From Actinomycetes bacterium (lineage in GTDB: Bacteria; Actinomycetota; Acidimicrobiia; Acidimicrobiales; Ilumatobacteraceae): DNA of 64,000 nucleotides. The stretch is taken from NCBI GenBank assembly GCA_021414085.1, contig JAIOPC010000014.1:186001-250000 (forward strand), given 5' to 3'. Made by a program: the position numbers and the translations under genes. This document shows positions 43,696 to 52,930 of the stretch, piece by piece. Every line of letters starts with the position of its first letter. Position 1 is the first letter of the stretch. The notes under the pieces are model-generated. The model made no database searches, was not told where the DNA came from, and worked only from the letters and a program-made list of their open reading frames with translations.

Positions 43696-44142
43696 CTACG
43701 GAACGACGAGTTGGCGGATTACTAGGTGGTGGGGGAGGTTGGTGGTGGCGTCGATGAAGCCGGCGCCCTCAACCTCGAAGCCGTGACGCATGTAGAAGTC
43801 CAGTGCAGTGTCGCGAGCCCGTGCCCACACCAGGCGTGCGCCGGTCGTCGTCGCCCGTTGGCAACCGGCCTCCAGAAGTTTGCCGCCGAGCCCAGTGCCT
43901 TGCAGTTGCCGTGCGGTCGCCATGCCGCGCAGCTGGATAGCTGGTTGATCGTTGTGCGGGCGCGGAATCCACGTCGAGACTGCGACCAACTCGCCAGCCA
44001 CACGGAGCCCAAGGTGGAGAGCACCCGGATCGGAGTCTTCGGCGAACGAAACTTCCTTGGTCGGCGTGTCGTGACGCAGCACCGCGAGCCGCAAGGGATG
44101 CGTCTCCTCAGCGGAGAGTTCGACGACCTCAACGGCGCTCAT
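43696..44142 (-). CDS. GNAT family N-acetyltransferase
   Basis: 148 aa. The acetyl-CoA-binding motif A is LRGMATARQLQGTGLGGKLLEAG (Q-x-x-G-x-G type), followed by ALDFYMRHGFEVEG. Substrate unknown. ATG 44142 overlaps the thiQ stop (ATGA), so it is the last gene of the TPP-riboswitch operon. Confidence 0.92.
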   Translation of the reverse strand: MSAVEVVELSAEETHPLRLAVLRHDTPTKEVSFAEDSDPGALHLGLRVAGELVAVSTWIPRPHNDQPAIQLRGMATARQLQGTGLGGKLLEAGCQRATTTGARLVWARARDTALDFYMRHGFEVEGAGFIDATTNLPHHLVIRQLVVP

Positions 44143-44762
44143 GTGCCCATCGTGACAGTTCGGTCGGCGATCACGGCGGCTTCTTCCGCGTCGTGCGTCA
44201 CAAGGAGTGCCGTTGTGCCAGTTGCGCGCAGCAGCGCAGCCAGATCAATCGCGAGACGATCGTGTAGCTCGCGGTCTAGCCCGGTGAGCGGTTCGTCGAG
44301 CAGCAACACGACTGGTTTCGGCGCCAGCGCACGTGCCAACGCAACTCGCTTCGCCTCGCCACCGCTCAGCCGATCGATGTCGCGCTCACCGAAGCCATCA
44401 AGCCCAACGAGCTGCAACAGTTCCGTGACGCGACCGGCGATCGCCGTTCGGGACTGATGTTGCATTCGTAGGCCGAACGCGATGTTGTCGGTGACTGACA
44501 TGTGCGGGAACAATTGCTCGTTCTGGAACATCAGGCCGATGTTGCGCTGATGCGTCGGCAGCGCCGTGATGTCCTTGCCGTCGAGCACAACGCTTCCCGC
44601 GTCGGGTCGGAGTAGACCGGCAACCACGCGCAGCAGCGTGCTCTTGCCCACTCCCGATGGCCCGACTAGCGCCACGACCTCGCCGCCAGCCAGTTCGAGC
44701 GACATCCCTTCGAGCACCGTGATTTCGCCAAAGCGAACGGTGATGTCAACGACTGCGAGCAT
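44139..44762 (-). CDS. thiQ: thiamine ABC transporter ATP-binding protein
   Basis: 207 aa, compact ABC ATPase: Walker A GPSGVGKST, Q-loop LMFQNEQLFPHMSV, signature RLSGGEAKRVALARAL, Walker B VVLLLDEPLTGLD, switch His in LVTHDAEEA. Energises the ThiP permease. The assignment to thiamine rests on the TPP riboswitch, thiN and thiB in the same operon. Overlaps thiP by 17 nt. Confidence 0.9.
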   Translation of the reverse strand: MLAVVDITVRFGEITVLEGMSLELAGGEVVALVGPSGVGKSTLLRVVAGLLRPDAGSVVLDGKDITALPTHQRNIGLMFQNEQLFPHMSVTDNIAFGLRMQHQSRTAIAGRVTELLQLVGLDGFGERDIDRLSGGEAKRVALARALAPKPVVLLLDEPLTGLDRELHDRLAIDLAALLRATGTTALLVTHDAEEAAVIADRTVTMGT

Positions 44763-46392
44763 CGAACAGCCCCTCCTGCTCGGCTGCGCCGACCACGATG
44801 ATGATCACCACAGCCGTGACGACCAGCAAGATCGTTGCCAGCGCGAACCCCTGCGCACGCGGCAACTCGCCCGCCCGGCCGAGCAACCGTGCAATTGCGA
44901 TTGGCATCGTCTCGGTGCCGGCTCGGGTGAGGATCGTCGTTGCGCCGAATTCACCGAGCGAGATGGCTGCTGCCAGCCCACTCGCGGCTACTAGCGGACG
45001 CAGCACGCGGCGAACATCGATGGCCAGCCACGCTCGCGTCGGGCTGGCACCGAGCGTGGCGGCGACGGCGCGTTGGTCGCTCGGAATTGCGCGCAGCACC
45101 GGCAGTAAAGCGCGGACTACGAATGGGATCGCTACCAAGGCGTGCCCCAACGGAACCAGCCACCAACGTCCGCGCCAGTCGAACGGCGCGGTGTCGAACG
45201 TGATGAGTAGTCCGAGGCCAACAGTTACCGCCGATGTGCCGAGCGGAAGCATGAGGCCGATATCGAGCAGCGCGCCGCGACGACCAGCGGCTGCAATCGC
45301 GAGCGCGGCGAGGCCGCCGACGAGTGCCGCGATGACAGCGGCCACGGCGGCGAACCGCAGCGAGGTGAGCAATGAGGCGATCGGGTCGACCCCAAGGCTC
45401 ACACCTGGACGCACTTCTGCGGTGCCCAACTTGCGCCACGCCGCGAGAGTCCATCGATCGCCAAGTCGGAACGAGCGGCTAGCCATCACTAGCAACGGCA
45501 CCGACATCACGATCGCTATCGCTGCGCCGACGGTGAACACGCTCCAGCTTTCACGGCGCGATCGCGCGTGCCGCCAATGCGACGAACCGCCGAGCGCGTG
45601 CGTTCCCCTTCGTTGCGCACGCGCCGACCACCACACCACTCCGGCGAGAGCGAGTAGCTGCAGCATCGACAGCACGGCGGCGCCGTCGACGTCGCCGAGC
45701 TGTGTTGCGCGGCGGACGATCTCGACTTCGAGGGTCGGGTGCGCCGGGCCGCCAAGTAGACGCACGGCACCGAAGGATGTGAACGTAAAAAGGAACACGA
45801 CAGTCGCCGCCGCCCACAGCGATGGCCGTAGCAACGGCAACACGACGTGGCGCAGTACCTGCGCCGGCGAAGCACCGAGCGTGCGCGCGGCGGCGGTCAG
45901 ATCCGTCGGTAAAACAGCCCACATCGCCCCCACGAGACGCACCACAACTGCGACATTGAAGAACACGTGCGCAACGACGACGGCGCGAGCGGTGCCGTGC
46001 CAGCTGCTCGGCAACACAGCGAGAAACGCCGCCCCGACGACGACCGTCGGCAACATGAACGGCACGGTGACGATCGCCAGCAGCACGCGTCGTCCGACGA
46101 ATCGGTAGCGAGCAAGCACATATGCCGGGACGAATCCGATCGAAAGGGTCAGCAACGTGCTGACGACTGACTGCCATAGCGTGAACCACACCACTTCGGC
46201 GAGCCCCGGCAGGTGCAGCGCATCGCCGATCGAGCTCGGCCGGATGACCCGCGTCAGCAATGTCGTGAGCGGCCACGAGTACAGCCCTGCGAGCACGACC
46301 ACGGGCAGTGCCGCCAGCGCCGGCACTAGCCAGCGCGGCAAGGCGTTGGCACGCGTCAGCGCAGCACGATCTCGGTCCACCGGTCCTGCCAT
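44746..46392 (-). CDS. thiP: thiamine ABC transporter permease
   Basis: 548 aa, about 12 membrane segments in two BPD_transp_1 repeats, as in ThiP. The coupling EAA loops are visible: AARTLGASPAQVLRHVVLPLLRP in the first half and VAATLGASPTRAWLAIDVRRVLRP in the second. Overlaps thiB by 37 nt and thiQ by 17 nt. Confidence 0.92.
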   Translation of the reverse strand: MAGPVDRDRAALTRANALPRWLVPALAALPVVVLAGLYSWPLTTLLTRVIRPSSIGDALHLPGLAEVVWFTLWQSVVSTLLTLSIGFVPAYVLARYRFVGRRVLLAIVTVPFMLPTVVVGAAFLAVLPSSWHGTARAVVVAHVFFNVAVVVRLVGAMWAVLPTDLTAAARTLGASPAQVLRHVVLPLLRPSLWAAATVVFLFTFTSFGAVRLLGGPAHPTLEVEIVRRATQLGDVDGAAVLSMLQLLALAGVVWWSARAQRRGTHALGGSSHWRHARSRRESWSVFTVGAAIAIVMSVPLLVMASRSFRLGDRWTLAAWRKLGTAEVRPGVSLGVDPIASLLTSLRFAAVAAVIAALVGGLAALAIAAAGRRGALLDIGLMLPLGTSAVTVGLGLLITFDTAPFDWRGRWWLVPLGHALVAIPFVVRALLPVLRAIPSDQRAVAATLGASPTRAWLAIDVRRVLRPLVAASGLAAAISLGEFGATTILTRAGTETMPIAIARLLGRAGELPRAQGFALATILLVVTAVVIIIVVGAAEQEGLFDARSR

Positions 46393-47351
46393 TCTTCACG
46401 GTGCGCGGCGATCGCATCCGGCTCGACCGTGAATGGATCCGAAGGGATGATCGCAAACTGCGTGAACACGTCAGGGAGCACAACCGCCTCGTTCACCGGA
46501 TAGACGAACAGCGTGAGTGGAAGCTCGCGTTGAAAGCGCTCGCTGAGTAGGAACCGCACCAACTGTTCCGCTTCGCCTGTGTGGTCGCCGCCGCGCAGGA
46601 TGCCTGCGTACTCCTGCTGACGAAAGCACGTCTCGGCGCTGACTCCGGTCGGTGCGTCGGTGCGCGGCGGATCGGCGAACACAACTTCCGCAGGCGGGCT
46701 GCTGCCGTAGCTGACGACGAGTGGGCGGTCACCGGCGCTGCCTGCGGCACCGCTGAAGCGCTCGTAGTACGCGATGTCCCACGACTCGACCACTTCAACG
46801 CCGTTGCCGCGCAAGTCCGTCCAGTACTGCTCCCATTCGTTCTCGCCGTAGCGCGCAATGGTCGCGAGCATGAAGGCGAGACCTGGCGATGAAGCCGCCG
46901 GGTTTTCGACCACCAGCAGGTCGGCATACTCCGGCGCGATCAGGTCGTCGAGGGTGATGGGTGGTGCAATGTCGTGCTCGGCGAACCATGCGATGTCGTA
47001 GTTCACGCACACGTCGCCGTAGTCAACCTGTGCGATCGACTCGAAGATCTCAGCGTCCGTCGCCGCGGAGAGAAAGGTGTTGTCGACGCCCCACATCACG
47101 TCGCCTTCGGGGTTGCCTGCGGTGAGTGTCGCCTTGGTCACCATCGTTCCCGCGTCGCCGGCGGTCAGCAGTTGCACCTTGATGCCGGACTCTTTCGTGA
47201 ATTCGGCGAGTGCGTCGTTCAGCGGTGTTCCCGTCGTGGGAAACGAGTCGTACACCAGCATTGTGACCGTCGTCGGTGCATCGTCGTCGCCGCACGCGAC
47301 CAGCGACGTCGACATCAGCAATGACGCTGCAAGCAACATTCGTGTGTTCAT
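46356..47351 (-). CDS. thiB: thiamine ABC transporter substrate-binding lipoprotein
   Basis: 331 aa. Lipobox SLVAC (Cys20). ThiB-type binding protein: VTMLVYDSFPTT, FTKESGIKVQLLTAGDAGTMVTKATL, MWGVDNTFLSAATDAEIFES, VDYGDVCVNYDIAWF and NPAASSPGLAFML. Compared with usual ThiB, about 20 residues seem missing between FES and VDYGD. ATG 47351 overlaps the thiN stop. It captures thiamine or its phosphates outside the membrane. Confidence 0.92.
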   Translation of the reverse strand: MNTRMLLAASLLMSTSLVACGDDDAPTTVTMLVYDSFPTTGTPLNDALAEFTKESGIKVQLLTAGDAGTMVTKATLTAGNPEGDVMWGVDNTFLSAATDAEIFESIAQVDYGDVCVNYDIAWFAEHDIAPPITLDDLIAPEYADLLVVENPAASSPGLAFMLATIARYGENEWEQYWTDLRGNGVEVVESWDIAYYERFSGAAGSAGDRPLVVSYGSSPPAEVVFADPPRTDAPTGVSAETCFRQQEYAGILRGGDHTGEAEQLVRFLLSERFQRELPLTLFVYPVNEAVVLPDVFTQFAIIPSDPFTVEPDAIAAHREEWQDRWTEIVLR

Positions 47352-47998
47352 GGAATCACCACCGTGAGTACGCCCGTGCGCACCGATACTTCGGGTGTGC
47401 TGGTCGCTTCGTTGCTGACGCCACGAGCCTCGCTGGCGGTGAGCGTCGCATCGATGAGAGGCCAGCGGGCGCCGCTCGCGTTGACGCCAGTGCATGGTCC
47501 GTGCAGCGCAAGCAGCGAGAACTGCTGGCCAGGATCGAGTTCGAGGGTTGCACTCCGACCGGCGTGGAGGACTCGAAACTGCGTGGTACCGATGACTGCT
47601 CGCACTTGGTCGAGAACAGCGAGCGCTGGATGGCCGAGCGCTAACACGATGCCGAACAGGTGGTCGAGACGTTCGTCGATCGCGCTGTTTGATCCGCACA
47701 GCAGCAGCAGGTCGTCCACGTCGGGCACCCGCAACGCACGCGTGATCGCCAACTCGGTGTCGGTCAGGTCTTTGTCGGGTTCGTGTTCTTCAATCTCGGC
47801 TGCGTGTTCGTAGGCCCACATGCGCCCGGCGGCGGTGATGCTGTCGAGATCGCCGACCAGCACGTCGGGCACCAATCCGACGGCGACGGCGTAATCCAGT
47901 CCGCTGTCGGCGGCGACGATGAACGCGCCATCGCGTACTGCCTCAATGGCCAGCGGCGATAACGGCCCTGCGCCTGCCACAACGACTGCTTGCCCCAT
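47348..47998 (-). CDS. thiN: thiamine pyrophosphokinase
   Basis: 216 aa. AADSGLDYAVAVGLVPDVLVGDLDSI is the catalytic-domain signature, KDLTDTELAI the second acidic motif, and FSLLALHGPCTGVNASGARWPL the thiamine-binding beta domain. Converts imported thiamine to TPP with ATP. ATG 47998 follows GGAGGGAAG, which is the 3' side of the TPP riboswitch stem. Confidence 0.93.
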   Translation of the reverse strand: MGQAVVVAGAGPLSPLAIEAVRDGAFIVAADSGLDYAVAVGLVPDVLVGDLDSITAAGRMWAYEHAAEIEEHEPDKDLTDTELAITRALRVPDVDDLLLLCGSNSAIDERLDHLFGIVLALGHPALAVLDQVRAVIGTTQFRVLHAGRSATLELDPGQQFSLLALHGPCTGVNASGARWPLIDATLTASEARGVSNEATSTPEVSVRTGVLTVVIP

Positions 47999-47999
47999 C

Positions 48000-48100
48000 T
48001 TGCTTCCCTCCGCTGGCATTACCCAGATCAGGTTCTTGGGTCGGCGGCGGCAACCACCCTCTCAGCCTGCTCCTGCAAGCTCCCCTTCGGATGCAAGCAA
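48000..48100 (-). ncRNA. TPP riboswitch (THI element)
   Basis: On the minus strand GGGGAGC, then GGCTGAGAGGG, then ACCCAAGAACCTGATCTGGG and TAATGCCAGCGGAGGGAAGC match the TPP aptamer. TTGCTT and TCC on the 5' side can pair with GGA and AAGCAA on the 3' side, closing P1 over the thiN Shine-Dalgarno. The 5' part (48062-48100) lies inside the end of the EamA gene, whose TGA stop is part of the CTGAGA box. Confidence 0.93.
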
Positions 48101-49012
48101 CTCTAACGTCTTAGTCCGTTGTGTCTGCACCGTTATTGCGATCAGTCCGAGGATCACTAAGGCCATGCCAAGAATCTGAATGGCACGAATACTGCTGTCG
48201 AGTAACCACACCGACCACAACGAAGCCAGTGCGGGTTGCGACACCTGCAGCATGCTGATCACGCCGATTGGAACCGACTTTTGCGCGAAGACCATTAAGC
48301 CGTGGGCCAAAGTGCCGGTGAGGACACCCAAGATGACGATGAACACCCACGAGCGCACTGTGAAAGTGGTGAGCTCGCCGGGGAACGCGATGAGCCCAAT
48401 CGGAAGCGCTGCCAACGCCGCGATCGGCGTGATGTGCGACATCACAACGGCGACCGTGCGGCCCTGTCGCAACGCGCGACTGGTGAGCAGGTAGGTCGCC
48501 CACAGGCTGAGCGCGGCGCCGATCCACGCAATGCCACCCCACGAGAATTCTCCGTTCGGCGGAGCGTTGAACAACACGATCGCCAGCCCGACCATCGAGA
48601 TCGCTCCGAACGCGAGTGCACCTGGTCTCATTCGTTCCTTGAAAAAGTAAGCGCCGAGTGGCACCACGATCAGTGGCGTGAGCGCGCCGGTGAACTCGGC
48701 TGACGCGACGCTGGTCTTGGTGACACCCACGAAGAAGGCGGTGATGTTGACGCCGAACGCCAGCCCTGGAATGAGCGAAGCCTTGAGGTCGTCGAGTCTC
48801 AGCCACCGGTGCTCGCTAAACCACAGAATCGCCCACCAGATCAGCGAGCACAGGCACATGCGCCAAAATGCAATCGTGACACCGTGTGTGTGCGACAGCT
48901 TCACGAGGGTGGAACCCATGCTGAAGCAGAGAATGACTGCAACAAGAGCGAGCAAGCCGCCGGCGCGGCCGTGCCGATCCAGTTTCGGCCTCGTGAGCGT
49001 GAGCCGCGTCAC
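48062..49012 (-). CDS. EamA/DMT family transporter
   Basis: 316 aa, ten membrane segments in two EamA repeats (first about 20-150, second about 165-300): STLVKLSHTHGVTIAFWRM, FTGALTPLIVVPLGAYFFKERMRP, and MLQVSQPALASLWSVWLL. Substrate not readable; DMT carriers export metabolites. GTG 49012 overlaps the CDF gene stop (GTGA). Its 3' end contains the 5' half of the TPP riboswitch. Confidence 0.9.
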   Translation of the reverse strand: MTRLTLTRPKLDRHGRAGGLLALVAVILCFSMGSTLVKLSHTHGVTIAFWRMCLCSLIWWAILWFSEHRWLRLDDLKASLIPGLAFGVNITAFFVGVTKTSVASAEFTGALTPLIVVPLGAYFFKERMRPGALAFGAISMVGLAIVLFNAPPNGEFSWGGIAWIGAALSLWATYLLTSRALRQGRTVAVVMSHITPIAALAALPIGLIAFPGELTTFTVRSWVFIVILGVLTGTLAHGLMVFAQKSVPIGVISMLQVSQPALASLWSVWLLDSSIRAIQILGMALVILGLIAITVQTQRTKTLELLASEGELAGAG

Positions 49013-49935
49013 TCGGGCACTTGACGACGAATGTCTGGCTCGATGTAGACGGTGGTAGCGATCGGCACCGCGGCGCGCAGATCGGCTTCCACACCGTCGA
49101 TCGCCCGCGCCAGATTGGCGACGGTGAGGTCGTGATCAAACTCGATCTTGGTGGCCACCAGTAGTTGGTCGGGACTGAGGTGCATCGTGCGCAAGTGGAT
49201 GACACCGCGCACCTTGTCGCTGCCGGCGAGCGATGCGTTGATGGCATCGAGATCCTCGTCGCTAGCCGACTCGCCGATCAGCAACCCTTTCATCTCGATC
49301 GCAAGAATGATCGCGATGACGATGAGCAGTAAGCCGATCGCGATTGATCCGGCAGCATCCCACCGGGCATTGCCGGTTACTTCCGCCAGGGTGAGGCCAC
49401 CGAGCGCAACGATCAAGCCCGCTTCGGCGCCGATGTCTTCGAGCAGCACGACCGGCAGCTCCGGGGCTTTCGCCGTGCGAATGAAGTTCCACCATGTTCG
49501 TCCGTGGCGAATGTGGTTCGCTTCTTTGATCGCAGTTCGCAGCGAAAAAGTCTCAAGGGCGACCGAAACACCAAGAATGCCGAACGCGATGCCAGCACTC
49601 TTCACTTCGTGCGGGTTCGCGACCTTCTGAATTCCCTCGTACAACGCGAACAGGCCGCCCATGCTGAACAGCACGAGTGCGACGATGAACGACCAGAAGT
49701 AGCGCTCGGGGCCATAGCCGAACGGATGAGCGCGATCGGCAGGGCGCTTGCCGCGCTTGCCGCCGAATAGCAGCAAGCCCTGATTGCCGGTATCGGCGAC
49801 GCTATGGCCAGCCTCGGCGAGCAGACCAGCAGAGCCGGTCAACAAGAAGCCCGTGAATTTGGCGATTGCTATTCCGAGGTTGGCGAAGAACGCCGCGATG
49901 ATTGCCTTGCGGCTGCCGTCTTGCACAGGCGACAC
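49009..49935 (-). CDS. cation diffusion facilitator family transporter
   Basis: 308 aa, six membrane segments then a C-terminal ferredoxin-like cytoplasmic domain (about residues 215-300). GFLLTGSAGLLAEAGHSVADTGNQGLLL carries the Asp/His metal site of TM2; the second site is in VVLLEDIGAEAGLIVALGGL (Glu-Asp variant), as in the broad CDF group near ZNT9/YdfM. Likely Zn/Mn/Fe efflux. GTG start 49935. Confidence 0.9.
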   Translation of the reverse strand: MSPVQDGSRKAIIAAFFANLGIAIAKFTGFLLTGSAGLLAEAGHSVADTGNQGLLLFGGKRGKRPADRAHPFGYGPERYFWSFIVALVLFSMGGLFALYEGIQKVANPHEVKSAGIAFGILGVSVALETFSLRTAIKEANHIRHGRTWWNFIRTAKAPELPVVLLEDIGAEAGLIVALGGLTLAEVTGNARWDAAGSIAIGLLLIVIAIILAIEMKGLLIGESASDEDLDAINASLAGSDKVRGVIHLRTMHLSPDQLLVATKIEFDHDLTVANLARAIDGVEADLRAAVPIATTVYIEPDIRRQVPE

Positions 49936-49944
49936 GCTACCGAG

Positions 49945-51003
49945 TTAGGCGGCGGGCGTGGTCTTATCGACGCGGGGTAGCTCGATGAATGTGCGGCCTG
50001 GCGTCAGTTCGATCGTGGCGCCACTGTCGTCGGTGAGGGTGAACGGCAGCAGTCGATCAGCCCGCGTCCAGGTGCCGTGCACGTAGTTGCCGCCGGTGAA
50101 GACGAATGCCTCGCCTGTTCCGACGCTCTGTGCCTCGGGGCTTCCGGCGTTCTTGTAGACCATCGCCAGCACGACCACGTTGTTGGTCGTGACCACGCTG
50201 TCGGTGCCCGCGTCCTTGTGCACCTTGCCCTCTTGCATGCGCTCATAGAGGCCGGTGCCAGCGTTCCATGTCCAGTCGACCTCGTAGTTGTCGAGCTGGA
50301 TGTGTACTCCAGCGCTTGGAGCGCCGGCGACGGCTTCGGCAGCGTCGCGGTAAACGAACTGCTGCGCTGGTGCTTGCGACTCAGGTGGAGCCAGGGCCCA
50401 GATGTCGGCGGTCTTCGTGTACAGGTTGTGTGGCGCGGTGTGCACGTTGCTGCGGAAGTAGACGGGCGCGAAGTTCGGGCCCATGTTCACCAGATCGCTG
50501 CTCGCGATTGCGTTAGTTACCGAGATGTTGCCGCCGCTCCAAACGAACAGCGGTCCGTTCAATGATCCGAACAAGTTGACGTCTTGAATGCGGCCGCTGC
50601 GGCATGGCCCAATCGGGTCGCTATCGGTGCTTTGGAACACCATCGCGAACCGAGTGATGCCGTCATTCACGATCTCTTCGTACACAAGGTCGGCAGCGTT
50701 GAACCCGGTCTGCGGTATGGCACCAGGCGCATTGTCGATCTTTGCAACGAGTGCGGGTCGGGCGGCCGTTGCGCTGCCGTTGACCGGCACACCGGTGAGC
50801 GGGAACACAACTTCCGGGATCGTGGTGGTGGTTGCCAACACCGTCGTCGGGGGCACCGTCGATGCTGGTGCGACGGTGGGCGGAATCGTTGAAATGCCGA
50901 TTGTGGGAACTGGCGTCTCGGAGGAGGTTGAGCCGTCGCCGCCAGAACATGCCGCCGTCACCATGACTAGGGGCAGCAGGGAGAGAAGTTTTGAAAAACG
51001 CAT
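49945..51003 (-). CDS. DUF3048 (YerB-like) lipoprotein
   Basis: 352 aa. Lipobox TAAC (Cys19), a Thr/Pro/Ser linker to residue 65, then DUF3048: PLTGVPVNGSATAARPALVAKIDNAP, ADLVYEEIVNDGITRFAMVFQS, IGPCRSGRIQD, and the C-terminal barrel GTGEAFVFTGGNYVHGTWTR. Anchored outside; function unknown. CAGAAT lies 6 nt before its ATG, so it is possibly leaderless. Divergent from the membrane protein gene. Confidence 0.92.
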   Translation of the reverse strand: MRFSKLLSLLPLVMVTAACSGGDGSTSSETPVPTIGISTIPPTVAPASTVPPTTVLATTTTIPEVVFPLTGVPVNGSATAARPALVAKIDNAPGAIPQTGFNAADLVYEEIVNDGITRFAMVFQSTDSDPIGPCRSGRIQDVNLFGSLNGPLFVWSGGNISVTNAIASSDLVNMGPNFAPVYFRSNVHTAPHNLYTKTADIWALAPPESQAPAQQFVYRDAAEAVAGAPSAGVHIQLDNYEVDWTWNAGTGLYERMQEGKVHKDAGTDSVVTTNNVVVLAMVYKNAGSPEAQSVGTGEAFVFTGGNYVHGTWTRADRLLPFTLTDDSGATIELTPGRTFIELPRVDKTTPAA

Positions 51004-51056
51004 GCGTAGATTCTGCCACCTAGGACGCGAAAAGCTGCCGCGGCTACCGTTGCGCA

Positions 51057-52214
51057 GTGATTGCTGGCAGGGATTTGGTGCGTCGTGTTCCTGATAATCC
51101 TCTGACTCCGGCGTTCGTCGCCTTGCTTCTGGCTGCGCTGTTTGTCGTCGTGCGGTTGCTTTCGGTCGGCGATGGCAACTTCGGGTCGTTTGTCGGTGCC
51201 GGTGACCTGCTCAGCAGCGGCACGTCGCTTCCGCTGCAGCCAGGCGCTGGTTACGACGGCCAGTTTTACTATCGCATGGCCATCGAGCCGTTGAACTTCG
51301 ATGCCACAGCTGTCGGAGTCACCATCGATAGCGAACAGCGTTTGCAGCGCATCGGCTACCCAGCAATGGCGTGGCTCGTGTCGCTGGGCGGGCTGCTGTC
51401 CGTGACGTTCTCGCTGGTAGCGGTGAACGTACTTGGCCTTGCGCTCATCGCCGGCCTTGGTGGTGTCTTCGCGCAACGTCTTAGGCGACACGCTTTGTGG
51501 GGCCTTGCTCTCGCGCTCTACTACGGCCTGGCATTCACCCTCTCGAAGGATCTCACTGAGATTGTCGAGGTCTCCTTCTTGCTCCTCGGCCTGCTTGCCG
51601 CGCGTCAACAGCGATATGTGCTGGCGGCTCTTGCGCTCAGCGGGGCCGTACTTACCCGCGAGTCGTCGATGTTCTTTGTTCCCGCCGTCGCCGCGTGGCG
51701 GCTGTACACGATTGTGAGGAAACGCCAGCGACCGTCTGCGATTGACCTCACTTGGGTCGTGCCACCGTTGGCGTTTGGCTTGTGGCAGTTGGTCGTGCGT
51801 TCGGGTACTGGGCGTTGGCCCATCACGGTCGAGCGCCGCAACACGGTCAACTTTCCGGGGATGCCAATCGTCCGGGCACTGCCGGAACTCTTCGGATCGC
51901 TCTCCGTTCGAAGTGTCGTTCACCTGGCCGAGGCTGTGGTGCTCGTTTCGATCATCGTGTTCGGGCTGATCAGCGTGCGCAAGTCTCGTGCTGAACCCCT
52001 GGAGATTGCTGTCTTCATCGGCCTAGCCATCGCCTGTCTTTCCGTTGACGTTCGCGAGAAGGTCTGGACGATTCGCAGTCTGCGCATGTTTACCGATGCT
52101 TACGTGATGGCAATGGTCGTGCTGCTCGCGACCTCGCGTCGCCTTACATACGTAGTCGCCGCAGTTGGCGCTGTGTCGGTGACGACCTATGGCTATTTCA
52201 TCTTCAACCTCTAA
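51057..52214 (+). CDS. polytopic membrane protein, AZOBR_p60025-like (GT-C-like)
   Basis: 385 aa with about nine membrane segments. The loop after TM1 has PGAGYDGQFYYRMAIEPLNF, the hallmark of the AZOBR_p60025 cell-surface glycopolymer family, and ESSMFFVPAVAAW is later. This resembles GT-C glycosyltransferase folds; a lipid-linked sugar donor is plausible. GTG 51057 has TACCGT 6 nt upstream (leaderless type). Confidence 0.8.
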   Translation: MIAGRDLVRRVPDNPLTPAFVALLLAALFVVVRLLSVGDGNFGSFVGAGDLLSSGTSLPLQPGAGYDGQFYYRMAIEPLNFDATAVGVTIDSEQRLQRIGYPAMAWLVSLGGLLSVTFSLVAVNVLGLALIAGLGGVFAQRLRRHALWGLALALYYGLAFTLSKDLTEIVEVSFLLLGLLAARQQRYVLAALALSGAVLTRESSMFFVPAVAAWRLYTIVRKRQRPSAIDLTWVVPPLAFGLWQLVVRSGTGRWPITVERRNTVNFPGMPIVRALPELFGSLSVRSVVHLAEAVVLVSIIVFGLISVRKSRAEPLEIAVFIGLAIACLSVDVREKVWTIRSLRMFTDAYVMAMVVLLATSRRLTYVVAAVGAVSVTTYGYFIFNL

Positions 52215-52250
52215 CTCCCTGACCGACCTGCGGCCGATATCGTGGTTGGT

Positions 52251-52904
52251 GTGAGCCCGCTTACGTCACCTTTGTCGCCGATCGCGCCCGACACTTCGGC
52301 GCCCATCATCACGATCACGCCTGCTGCGCTCGCTGAACTAGTTGCGTTGCGCGACACCGAACCCGACGCCGACCGCCTCGGGTTGCGGCTCGAGATCATC
52401 AGCAAGCCGGGCGAAGAGTTTCGCTACGACCTCAGTTTCGAGGTGATCACCAAGGCCGCGTTCACCGACGAAGTGCGCACACACAGTGCCGATGGCGCAT
52501 CGCTGAAGGTCATCGTGCCTGCGGACAGTCGCGAGTTGCTGCAAGATGCCACGCTCGACCACACGTCGTCGGCGGGTCTTGTGGTGCGCAACCCAAACAA
52601 GCCGCACGCGCCGGTTGTCGAGGGTTTGGTTCGCGACGACGAGCTGAGCGCAGAGGTCGAGGCGATGATTTCTGCCGAGGTCAACCCTGCGCTCGCTAGC
52701 CACGGTGGTTTCGTCACGTTTGTCGGCCACGACACCGAAGGCACCGCCTATCTCACGATGGGTGGCGGCTGTCACGGTTGTTCGATGAGCAAGATGACGA
52801 TGCTTGATGGTGTGCAGACGATGATCGTCGAGAAGATTCCCGCAATTCAGCACGTGCGCGATCTCACGGATCACTCCAGCGGCGAGAATCCCTTCTACCA
52901 CTGA
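52251..52904 (+). CDS. NfuA-like Fe-S cluster carrier
   Basis: About 217 aa. The N-terminal half is a degenerate A-type (IscA-like) domain without its cysteines (ITITPAALAELVALRD to GLVVRNPNKP). The C-terminal NifU domain has INSALASHGG-like VNPALASHGGFVTF and the cluster motif GGGCHGCSMSKMTM. Delivers Fe-S clusters. GTG 52251 is chosen because TATCGT lies 7 nt upstream; GTG 52242 is in frame too. Confidence 0.9.
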   Translation: MSPLTSPLSPIAPDTSAPIITITPAALAELVALRDTEPDADRLGLRLEIISKPGEEFRYDLSFEVITKAAFTDEVRTHSADGASLKVIVPADSRELLQDATLDHTSSAGLVVRNPNKPHAPVVEGLVRDDELSAEVEAMISAEVNPALASHGGFVTFVGHDTEGTAYLTMGGGCHGCSMSKMTMLDGVQTMIVEKIPAIQHVRDLTDHSSGENPFYH

Positions 52905-52930
52905 CTTATCGCGTTGCGTAGAGTGTCGAC

